A DNA stretch of 32,229 bases. It comes from Hyphomicrobiales bacterium (lineage in GTDB: Bacteria; Pseudomonadota; Alphaproteobacteria; Rhizobiales; Beijerinckiaceae). The position numbers and the translations under genes are program-made. The notes beneath the pieces are model-generated. The model was not told the DNA's origin. It saw only the letters and a program-made list of their open reading frames with translations, and did no database searches. This document shows positions 23,224 to 31,013 of this stretch, one piece after another (positions within the stretch are counted from its first letter, which is position 1; every line of letters starts with the position of its first letter). Where the stretch lies: positions 1-32,229 of the forward strand of contig JAGWTW010000035.1 of assembly GCA_028868735.1 (NCBI GenBank), in the 5' to 3' direction.

Positions 23224-24420
23224 TTATTGCGCGGAGATCAGGTCGCCGATCGGCTGCCAGGTCTTTCCGTCGAAACGCACGATCTGCAGCTTGTTGAACC
23301 CGACGTAATTGTCCGGCGTGATGGTGAGCGTCACGCCCGGCAGCATCGTCGGCAATTGCAGGTCCTTGATCGAGGTGAGAACCTTCAGCAGGTTTTCGCG
23401 GGTCAGGTTGTCGCCGCAGTCCTTGAGAACCTTCGCCGTCAGCCAGGCCGACATGTAGCCGACGCCCGTGCTCTGGTCGTTCGGGTCCTGGTCGGGCGCC
23501 CATTTCTTCATGAAGGCGACGAATTCCTTCATCTCCGGATCGTTGTCCCAACGCGGGTCAGAGGCGATCTTGCCGCCTGTCGCGGTAATCAGCCCGACCG
23601 CATTCTGAAGCCCCGCAGGCTCCAGCGCGCCCTTGATGGACGAGGAAACGCTGACGACGTAGTAGAGCGGCTTCCAGCCGAGTTCGGCCGCCTTCTTGAT
23701 CGCCTGCGCGCCGAATTTGGGCGTCGACATCGCAAAGAAAACGTCCGCGCCGGACCCCTTGAGCGCCACCATCTGCGAATCGAGCGTCGGATCGGTCACT
23801 TCGTAGGTCTTCTCGATGACGATCTGCTTGACCTTGTCGCCGAGGCCTTCCTTGAAGCCCTTGACGTAATCCTTACCCGAATCGTCGTTCTGGTAGAGGA
23901 TCGCGATCTTGCCGTCGGGCTTCTCCTTCAGGAGATATTTCGCGGCGATCTTCCCTTCCATCGTGTAGGACGGATAGAGCGGCATGGTCCACGGAAAATT
24001 CTTCGGATCGTTCCATTTGTCGGCGCCGGACGAAACGAAGAACTGCGGGACTTTCTTCTGGTTCATGTATTTCTGGATCGCCGAATTGGTCGGCGTGCCG
24101 AGTGGGCCGAAATCGGCGAGGATTTCGTCCTGCTCGACGAGCTTGCGCGTCTGCTCGACGGTTTTCGGCGGCGAATAGGCGTCGTCGTAGCTCAGAAACG
24201 TGATCTTGCGCCCGTTCACGCCGCCCTGCGCATTGATCATGTTGTAATAGGCGGTTTCGGTTTTTCCCTGCGAAGAATAGGCCGAGGCAGGGCCGCTGTA
24301 GGGCATCGTGTTGCCGATCTTGATTTCCGTATCGCTCACGCCCGGGCCATAGGATTTTTGCGCGAGCGCCGGGGTCGTCGCCATTCCGGCGAGCGTCGCC
24401 GCGATCAGCCAATATTTCAT
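23224..24420 (-). CDS. ABC transporter periplasmic binding protein, LivK/branched-chain amino acid type
   Basis: A 398-residue periplasmic ligand-binding protein of the hydrophobic amino acid uptake (HAAT) class. The signal peptide is MKYWLIAATLAGMATTPALA, cut before QKSYG. The mature part begins with the family pattern VSDTEIKIGNTMPYSGPAS, followed by ARG/NG-type INAQGGVNGRKITFLSYDDA, PLGTPTNSAIQKYMN, a YQNDDSGKDYVKGFK hinge and FFAMSTPKFGAQAI. A GGGAG ribosome binding site (complement of 24428-24432) is 7 nt before the start. It ends the acyl-CoA operon. Many relatives bind aromatic or other carboxylic acids rather than amino acids, which fits the catabolic neighbours, but that is inference. 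Permease and ATPase genes are not in the window. Confidence 0.92.
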   Translation of the reverse strand: MKYWLIAATLAGMATTPALAQKSYGPGVSDTEIKIGNTMPYSGPASAYSSQGKTETAYYNMINAQGGVNGRKITFLSYDDAYSPPKTVEQTRKLVEQDEILADFGPLGTPTNSAIQKYMNQKKVPQFFVSSGADKWNDPKNFPWTMPLYPSYTMEGKIAAKYLLKEKPDGKIAILYQNDDSGKDYVKGFKEGLGDKVKQIVIEKTYEVTDPTLDSQMVALKGSGADVFFAMSTPKFGAQAIKKAAELGWKPLYYVVSVSSSIKGALEPAGLQNAVGLITATGGKIASDPRWDNDPEMKEFVAFMKKWAPDQDPNDQSTGVGYMSAWLTAKVLKDCGDNLTRENLLKVLTSIKDLQLPTMLPGVTLTITPDNYVGFNKLQIVRFDGKTWQPIGDLISAQ

Positions 24421-24469
24421 GTTCGATCTCCCTGAGACGATTTGGAGTCCACGCGGCGAGAGCCGCGCG

Positions 24470-25285
24470 TCATTTGGCGACCGGCGCCCAGTTCGGCCGG
24501 CGCTTTTCGATAAAGGCGGACAGGCCTTCGCGAAAATCAGACGATTTGACGCAGAGAATCTGGTTGCGGTCCTCCATGGCGACGACCTGCTCGATCGAGC
24601 CGGCGTCCACGCTCATGTTGAGGCATTCCTTGGACAGGCGAAGCGCCAGCGGCGCGGTGAGCAACATGTCGTCGACATAGGCCTGCCCCGCCTTTTCGAG
24701 ATCGGCTTCCTCAACCATTTCAGATACGAGGCCGACGGCGAGCGCGCGCGGCGCATGGATGAAGCGGCCGGTCAGAATGAGTTCGGATGCGACCGACACG
24801 CCGACGAGGCGCGGCAGAAAATACGACGAGCCGATGTCGCAGCCGCCGACGCCGAGCTTGATGAAGGCGCAGTTCATGCGCGCGTTCGAAGCGGCGATGC
24901 GGATGTCGGCGGCGAGCGCCAGCGCGAATCCGCCGCCTGCGGCCGCGCCCTGCACGAGCGCAATGATCGGCTGAGGGCAGCGACGCATCTTCATCACGAT
25001 GTTGGCGATGCGGCGCTGGCCATCGAGCGAGTTCTGCGTGTCCTCGCCGAAATTGCCCTGCGCATTGCGGCGCGCGCTCGCCTTGATGTCGAGGCCGGCG
25101 CAGAAATTCTTGCCGGCGCCGCGCAATACGACGATGCGCGTATCGTAATCGCGCTCGAGTTTTTCGAAATATTCGTTCAGCGCGTCGACGAGTTCTGGAT
25201 TGAGCGAATTGAGCGCGTCCGGCCTGTTGAGCGTGACCCAGTCGACCGGGCCGCGCTTTTCGATCCTGAGGACGGGTTCGCTCAT
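24470..25285 (-). CDS. Enoyl-CoA hydratase/isomerase family protein lacking both hydratase glutamates
   Basis: A 271-residue crotonase-fold protein. The oxyanion-hole region is intact (NFCAGLDIKA, then GAAAGGGFALALAADIR). The two glutamates that catalyse hydration in rat mitochondrial hydratase (Glu144, Glu164) are replaced by Ala121 and Phe141 by my alignment. Asp150 in GCDIGSSYFLPRLVG falls where dienoyl-CoA isomerases carry an active-site Asp. A simple hydratase role is therefore unlikely; an isomerase, or another CoA-thioester reaction, fits better. The C-terminal REGLSAFIEKRRPNW is standard. It lies 49 bp before the binding-protein gene and 113 bp after the SDR gene, with a palindromic repeat in the latter gap. 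Confidence 0.88.
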   Translation of the reverse strand: MSEPVLRIEKRGPVDWVTLNRPDALNSLNPELVDALNEYFEKLERDYDTRIVVLRGAGKNFCAGLDIKASARRNAQGNFGEDTQNSLDGQRRIANIVMKMRRCPQPIIALVQGAAAGGGFALALAADIRIAASNARMNCAFIKLGVGGCDIGSSYFLPRLVGVSVASELILTGRFIHAPRALAVGLVSEMVEEADLEKAGQAYVDDMLLTAPLALRLSKECLNMSVDAGSIEQVVAMEDRNQILCVKSSDFREGLSAFIEKRRPNWAPVAK

Positions 25286-25310
25286 GTGACCTCTCTCGAT
25301 AATCGCTCGC

Positions 25311-25397
25311 CGTCATCGCGAGGAGCGAAGCGACGTGGCGATCCATCCCTGCGGATTGGTCCGGTGGATGGATTGCTTCGCTTCGCTCGCAATGACG
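25311..25397. repeat. Dispersed palindromic (REP-like) repeat, copy 2
   Basis: It begins CGTCATCGCGAGGAGCGAAG and ends GCTTCGCTCGCAATGACG; the arms pair over more than 30 bp around a short middle (CCTGCGGATTGGTCC). It belongs to the same family as 9041-9122, with the shared GCGAGGAGCGAAGCGACG and GGATTGCTTCG pieces. It fills the gap between the SDR and crotonase genes and ends one base before the SDR stop codon. Confidence 0.85.
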
Positions 25398-25398
25398 A

Positions 25399-26157
25399 TT
25401 ACCGCGGCGCCATGCGGATCGCGCCGTCGAGGCGGATGGTTTCGGCGTTCAGCATCGGGTTCTCGACGATCGCGACCGCCAGCATGGCATATTCGCGCGG
25501 ATCGCCGAGGCGCGGCGGGAACGGGACCTGCGCGCCGAGGCTGCGCTGGGCTTCTTCGGACAGACCCTTCATGAGCGGCGTCAGGAACAGGCCCGGCGCG
25601 ATCGTGTTGACGCGGATGCCGAAGCGGGCGAGATCGCGCGCGATCGGCAGCGTCATGCCGACGATGCCGCCCTTGGACGCCGAATAGGCGGCCTGGCCGA
25701 CCTGGCCGTCGAACGCCGCGACGGAAGCCGTGTTGATGATGACGCCGCGCTCCTCGCCGATCGGGTTTTCCTTCGACATGCGCTCGGCCGCGAGGCGGAG
25801 CATGTTGAACGAGCCGATCAGGTTGACGTCGATGATCTTCTTGAAGGCGTCGAGCGGGAAGGCGCCGTTCTTGTTGACGGTCGTGATGGCGTTGCCGATG
25901 CCGGCGCAGTTCATGAGCACGCGGGGGACGCCATGCGCGGCCGTCGCCTTGTCGAGCGCGGCCTTCGCGTCGTCTTCGCTGACGACGTTGCCGCCGATGC
26001 CGACGCCGCCGATTTCCTTGGCGACGGCTTCCGCGCCGTCCTTGTTGAGATCGAAACAGGCGACCTTGGCGCCTTTTTCGGCCATCAGTTTCGCGGTCGC
26101 CGCGCCGAGGCCCGAGCCGCCGCCGGTGACGAAGACGGAAAGTCCCTTGAGATCCAT
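25399..26157 (-). CDS. Short-chain dehydrogenase, 3-hydroxyacyl-CoA dehydrogenase type II-like
   Basis: A 252-residue classical SDR that should oxidise a 3-hydroxyacyl-CoA with NAD. The cofactor motif is [12 protein letters not shown] (TGxxxGxG), then [10 protein letters not shown] with an acidic residue that favours [11 protein letters not shown], the catalytic Ser in [13 protein letters not shown], and Tyr/Lys in [13 protein letters not shown]. The C-terminal half ([39 protein letters not shown]) is characteristic of HSD17B10-type 3-hydroxyacyl-CoA dehydrogenases, which act on 2-methyl-3-hydroxybutyryl-CoA and related branched substrates. A GAGGGG ribosome binding site precedes the ATG. Third gene of the acyl-CoA operon. 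Its stop abuts the repeat at 25311-25397. Confidence 0.93.
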   Translation of the reverse strand: MDLKGLSVFVTGGGSGLGAATAKLMAEKGAKVACFDLNKDGAEAVAKEIGGVGIGGNVVSEDDAKAALDKATAAHGVPRVLMNCAGIGNAITTVNKNGAFPLDAFKKIIDVNLIGSFNMLRLAAERMSKENPIGEERGVIINTASVAAFDGQVGQAAYSASKGGIVGMTLPIARDLARFGIRVNTIAPGLFLTPLMKGLSEEAQRSLGAQVPFPPRLGDPREYAMLAVAIVENPMLNAETIRLDGAIRMAPR

Positions 26158-26192
26158 GTTTTTACCCCTCTTGGTTTTGGCACTTGCTCAAA

Positions 26193-27284
26193 TCAGTTCC
26201 ATGCGGCGAGCGCGGCGGCCGGATCGACGCGCCCTTCCATCGGCGCGGACTGGATCTGCGATTGCGTGCGCGAGAAGCGCGGCGCCGGCGCCGGCTGCAC
26301 GTGGCCGGCATGTTCGATGAAGGTCTTGCGCGCGACGAGATGCGGGTGCGCCTTCGCTTCCTCCATCGAATAGACGGCCATCGCGCAGGAATCCGTGCCT
26401 TCGAGCAGCCCGGCCCATTCGTCGCGGGTCCTGGTGAGGAAGATCGCTTCCATCTTCTTCACGAGCGCGGGCCAGTTGGCGCGGTTGTTCTGGTCCTTGA
26501 ACTGGGGATCGTCGATGCCCATGCGTTGGAGCAGCTCGACGTAGAACTGCGGCTCGATCGCGCCGATCGTGAAATACTTCCCGTCCTTGCATTCGAACGG
26601 TCCGTAGAACGGCGCGCCGCCGTCGAGCAGGTTCTCGCCGACCTTGTCCGTCCACACGCCCATCGCCTTCAGCGCATGGAACATGGTGATGAGGCTCGCG
26701 ACGCCGTCGCACATGGCGACGTCGACCACCTGGCCCTTGCCGGAACCCCGGGCCTCGATTACGGCGGCGAGCACGCCGACCACGAGATAGAGCGCGCCGC
26801 CGCCGTAATCGCCGACGAGGTTGAGCGGCGAGACGAGGCCGCCCTTGCGCGCGCGGAACGAGTCGAGCGCGCCGGTGACGGCGACGTAATTGATGTCGTG
26901 GCCCGCGGCCATGGCGAGCGGGCCCTCCTGGCCCCAGCCGGTCATGCGCGCGTAGACGAGCTTCGGATTGCTCGCCAGCGTTTCGTTCGGACCGAGGCCG
27001 AGCTTCTCCATCACGCCGGGCCGGAAGCCTTCGACGAGCACGTCGGCCTTCGCGACGAGCTTGCGCGCGGTCTCGACGTCTTCCGACTTCTTCAGGTCGA
27101 GTTCGATCGTGCGGCGGCCGCGATTGACGAAATTGCCGGGATGGTTGCGGCCGTGGCCGGGCCGCTGGATCGAGACGATGTCGGCGCCCATGTCCGACAT
27201 CAGCATGCAGGCGAACGGGCCCGGGCCGATGCCTGCGAATTCCACGATGCGCACGCCGCGCAGCGGCCCTGTCGCCTTGCTCAT
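26193..27284 (-). CDS. CaiB/BaiF family III protein, alpha-methylacyl-CoA racemase-like
   Basis: A 363-residue family III CoA-transferase-fold protein. The pattern GHDINYVAVTGAL with His129 and LVGDYGGGALYL with Asp159 matches alpha-methylacyl-CoA racemases, whose catalytic pair in the Mycobacterium enzyme is His126/Asp156. A 2-methylacyl-CoA epimerase is therefore more likely than a CoA-transferase. The N-terminal segment is RGVRIVEFAGIGPGPFACML and the CoA-binding region reads RPGHGRNHPGNFVNRGRRTI. The start at 27284 has GAGGAG just upstream. It begins 10 nt after the crotonase stop, so the two are surely co-transcribed. Racemisation of 2-methyl branches is needed before beta-oxidation of isoprenoid or sterol side chains, in keeping with the neighbouring SDR. 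Confidence 0.92.
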   Translation of the reverse strand: MSKATGPLRGVRIVEFAGIGPGPFACMLMSDMGADIVSIQRPGHGRNHPGNFVNRGRRTIELDLKKSEDVETARKLVAKADVLVEGFRPGVMEKLGLGPNETLASNPKLVYARMTGWGQEGPLAMAAGHDINYVAVTGALDSFRARKGGLVSPLNLVGDYGGGALYLVVGVLAAVIEARGSGKGQVVDVAMCDGVASLITMFHALKAMGVWTDKVGENLLDGGAPFYGPFECKDGKYFTIGAIEPQFYVELLQRMGIDDPQFKDQNNRANWPALVKKMEAIFLTRTRDEWAGLLEGTDSCAMAVYSMEEAKAHPHLVARKTFIEHAGHVQPAPAPRFSRTQSQIQSAPMEGRVDPAAALAAWN

Positions 27285-27294
27285 GTCGTTCTCC

Positions 27295-28074
27295 TCAGCG
27301 GCCGGTCCAGTTGGGCTTGCGCTTTTCGGCGAAGGCCTTCGGACCTTCGACGAAATCGGCGGAATCGCGCATCGCCTTGAACGCCGGCCATGTCTCCTGC
27401 TCGACCAGCGCCTGCGCCAGCGGCATTTCCGCGCCGCGGATCGCAATCTGCTTCGACGCGCGGATCGACATCGGACTCAGTTCGCAGATCTTCTTCGCGA
27501 TCGCCTTGGCTGCCGCGAGCGCGCCGCCGACGGGCGCCACTTCATTGACGAAACCGAGCTCGAGGCCCTCCTTCGCGCTCACGCGGCGGGCTGTGAGGAT
27601 CATGCCCATCGCGCGCTTCATGCCGATGACGCGCGGCAGACGCAAAAGGCCGCCGGCGAGCGCGGCGAGCCCGACGCTCGGCTCGGGCAGGGCGAAAATC
27701 GCGTTTTCGGCGGCGACGATCAGATCGCAGGCGAGCGCGACTTCGAAGCCGCCGCCCATGGCGAAACCGTTGACGGCGGCGATGATCGGCTTGTCGCAGT
27801 CGAAACGCGAAACGAGGCCGCCGAAGCCGCTCTTCGCCCAGCCGCGCTCGCCGCCGGCCGCCTGGAACTTGAGATCATTGCCGGCGGAAAAGGCTTTGTC
27901 GCCAGCGCCGGTGACGATCGCTACCCATTGGTCGGGATCGGCAGAGAATTTGTTGAACGCGTCGTCGAGCTCGAAATGCGCCGGCTTGTGCAGGGCGTTG
28001 AAAACCTGCGGCCTGTTCAGCGTGACGATGGTGATCGGGCCTTCGCGCTCGACAAGAATGTGCTCATACGCCAT
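27295..28074 (-). CDS. Enoyl-CoA hydratase (crotonase family)
   Basis: A 259-residue enoyl-CoA hydratase that adds water across the 2-enoyl-CoA double bond. Both catalytic glutamates are in place: Glu111 in MGGGFEVALACD and Glu131 in FALPEPSVGLAAL. The oxyanion-hole segment is AFSAGNDLKF. The C-terminal GPKAFAEKRKPNWTGR is typical. The pattern is near that of CaiD-like carnitinyl-CoA dehydratases, but substrate is not decided by sequence. First gene of the minus-strand operon, with a GGAGGAG ribosome binding site, and divergent from the thiolase gene across 177 bp that hold a likely operator. This enzyme contrasts with the second crotonase of the same operon, which lacks both residues. Confidence 0.93.
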   Translation of the reverse strand: MAYEHILVEREGPITIVTLNRPQVFNALHKPAHFELDDAFNKFSADPDQWVAIVTGAGDKAFSAGNDLKFQAAGGERGWAKSGFGGLVSRFDCDKPIIAAVNGFAMGGGFEVALACDLIVAAENAIFALPEPSVGLAALAGGLLRLPRVIGMKRAMGMILTARRVSAKEGLELGFVNEVAPVGGALAAAKAIAKKICELSPMSIRASKQIAIRGAEMPLAQALVEQETWPAFKAMRDSADFVEGPKAFAEKRKPNWTGR

Positions 28075-28162
28075 GCGCGAACGCTCCTCCTCGATGTTTC
28101 CCGCGCGCGCTCTTCGGCGCTGTCGCACTCTGCAATTACCGCATGGCGAGCGCGCCCGCAAG

Positions 28163-28190
28163 ATTTTAGTTAGTCGATTGACTAAATCGA
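28163..28190. promoter_or_regulatory. Palindromic operator-like site in the divergent acyl-CoA promoter
   Basis: TTAGTCGATTGACTAA (28170-28185) has perfect 5-bp arms. It sits inside a wider imperfect palindrome, GATTTTAGT ... ACTAAATC, and overlaps CGATT-GACTA-AATCG. It is AT-rich in GC-rich surroundings and lies between the starts of the crotonase operon (minus) and the thiolase gene (plus). Size and symmetry suit a TetR-family repressor responding to acyl-CoA; no regulator gene is in the window. Confidence 0.55.
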
Positions 28191-28251
28191 CGCCGCCCGC
28201 TTAACTCGCCCGCAAAAGGGAAACACCAAAAGGAAACGCGAGGAGAGCATC

Positions 28252-29421
<1,170 letters not shown>

Positions 29422-29435
29422 GCCGGACCCGCCTT

Positions 29436-29560
29436 GCTCCCTCCCCCCTTGATGGGGAGGGTCAGGGTGGGGGGCGGGAAGTCTTGCGAGGTTGCTCGCG
29501 CGAATTCTCCGGCGAGGTTTCCCGGCCCCCTCCCCCTGCCCCTCCCCTCAGGGGGAGCGG
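29436..29560. repeat. Long C/G-rich inverted repeat between thiolase and APH-like genes
   Basis: The left arm, GCTCCCTCCCCCCTTGATGG followed by GGAGGGTCAGGGTGGGG, pairs with a right arm made of CCCCCTCCCCCTGCCCCTCC plus CCTCAGGGGGAGCGG. The unpaired middle is about 50 nt. A CTCCCC-TTGATGGGGAGGGTCAGGGTGGGG unit of this kind is a known type of dispersed element in alphaproteobacteria. A smaller hairpin GCGCCG-CTTC-GGCGCG follows at about 29564-29579. Confidence 0.75.
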
Positions 29561-29595
29561 AGTGCGCCGCTTCGGCGCGCCAACCCTTCAGGCAA

Positions 29596-30609
29596 ATGTC
29601 GGAAACGGGCGAACCCAGAGAAAGCTTTTCTTTCGCGGACCGCGCACTGGCCGTGGTGCGACGCTTCGCGCCGGACGCCGAACGGCTCGAAAAGGTCGTG
29701 CGGCTGTCGGGCGGCGCCAGTCAGGAGACGTGGTCGCTCGTCGCCATCCGCAACGGGTCGCCCGAGCGCATGATCCTGCGCCGCATGCCGGCGGGCGTGC
29801 CCGTCGTGGAAAAGATCGGGCTGGAGACGGAGGCCGCGCTGATGCGCGCGGCCGAAGCGGCCGGCGTGCCCTCGCCGCATGTGCACTACGTCGTGCAGCC
29901 GGACGACGGTTTCGGCCGCGGCTTCTTCATGAGCCATGTCGAGGGCGAAGCGCTCGGGCGCAAGATCGTCCGCGACGAACAATTCGCCGCGATCCGCCCG
30001 AAACTCGCGCGGCAGGCCGGCGAAACGCTCGCCCGAATTCACGCGATCGACGTCGCCTCGCTCCCGCAACTTCCGCTTGTGAAGCCTGCGCAGGAGATCA
30101 CGACCATGTTCGCGAACTATCGCGCGTGGAGCGAGCCGCGGCCGGTGTTCGAACTGGCGTTCCGCTGGCTGTCCGAGCGCATGCCGCCGGAGAACGCCGC
30201 ACTGAAACTCGTGCACGGCGACTTTCGCAACGGCAACATGATGATCTCGCCGAACGGGATTACGGCGGTTCTCGACTGGGAGCTCGCGCACATCGGCGAT
30301 CCCATGCGCGACCTCGGCTGGATCTGCACGGCGGCCTGGCGCTACAGCGTGATCGACAAGCCCGTCGGCGGCTTCGGCGAACGCGAGGATCTGATGGCCG
30401 GTTACGAGGCGGCCGGCGGCGGCCGCGTCGATCCGAACGTGCTGCGTTTCTGGGAGACGCTCGGCAGCCTGCGCTGGGGCGTCATGTGCATCGGCATGGG
30501 CTTTCGCGCGAAGCAATCCGACCGGCCCGTCGAAATGTCGATGATCGCGCGCCGCACGTCGGAAAACGAAATCGACCTCATGCGGCTGCTTGCGCCGCGC
30601 GGCGACTAG
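29596..30609 (+). CDS. Phosphotransferase (APH-like) family protein of acyl-CoA dehydrogenase clusters
   Basis: A 337-residue protein kinase-like fold protein of the aminoglycoside phosphotransferase superfamily. Nucleotide-binding parts are VRLSGGASQETWSL and MILRRMP with a Lys/Arg-rich strand. The catalytic loop is HGDFRNGNMM with Asp209 and Asn214, and the metal-binding Asp227 is in VLDWELAHIGDP. Bacterial homologues next to acyl-CoA dehydrogenases resemble the kinase domain of ACAD10/ACAD11. In animals those proteins use phosphorylation of 4-hydroxyacyl-CoA as a step in 4-hydroxy acid breakdown. That role here is inference from context. An ATG at 29596 is used; earlier in-frame starts lie in the palindromic repeat. 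The DUF6285-type gene follows 10 bp downstream. Confidence 0.88.
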   Translation: MSETGEPRESFSFADRALAVVRRFAPDAERLEKVVRLSGGASQETWSLVAIRNGSPERMILRRMPAGVPVVEKIGLETEAALMRAAEAAGVPSPHVHYVVQPDDGFGRGFFMSHVEGEALGRKIVRDEQFAAIRPKLARQAGETLARIHAIDVASLPQLPLVKPAQEITTMFANYRAWSEPRPVFELAFRWLSERMPPENAALKLVHGDFRNGNMMISPNGITAVLDWELAHIGDPMRDLGWICTAAWRYSVIDKPVGGFGEREDLMAGYEAAGGGRVDPNVLRFWETLGSLRWGVMCIGMGFRAKQSDRPVEMSMIARRTSENEIDLMRLLAPRGD

Positions 30610-30619
30610 AAAGACGCAG

Positions 30620-31000
30620 ATGCAGGACAAGCCCGGCCCCACCGAACTTCTCGCCGCCGTCGCCCATTTCTTGCGCGACGAGCTCTTGCCGACGCTGACC
30701 GCGCATCACGCTTTTCAATTGCGCGTCTCCTGCAATGCGCTCGATCTCGTCGCGCGCCAGCTTGCGCAGGAGCCGGCGGCGAACGCCGCGGAGGTCGCGC
30801 GTTTGACGAAACTGCTCGGCCACGGCGGAGAACTCGGCGCTCTCAACGCCGAACTCGCGTCCGCCGTCGCCGACGGCAAGATGACGCTGGAGACGCCGGG
30901 CCTGAAAGATCATTTGTGGGCGACGACCCTGGCGAAGCTTTCCGTCGACCAGCCGCAATACGGATCCTACAAGCGCGAATGCGCGCGCGAGACGAAATAA
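30620..31000 (+). CDS. DUF6285-type small protein
   Basis: A 126-residue, mostly helical cytosolic protein with no known catalytic motif. The conserved part is PTELLAAVAHFLRDELLPTL followed by FQLRVSCNALDLVARQLA, and the C-terminal DHLWATTLAKLSVDQPQY. I recognise it as the small protein, named DUF6285 as I recall, often encoded between an APH-like kinase and an acyl-CoA dehydrogenase. It is flanked by exactly these here (10-bp and 13-bp gaps), so the three form an operon. A structural or chaperone role for one of the partners is possible; there is no direct evidence. Confidence 0.82.
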   Translation: MQDKPGPTELLAAVAHFLRDELLPTLTAHHAFQLRVSCNALDLVARQLAQEPAANAAEVARLTKLLGHGGELGALNAELASAVADGKMTLETPGLKDHLWATTLAKLSVDQPQYGSYKRECARETK

Positions 31001-31013
31001 ACGGGAGAGACGC

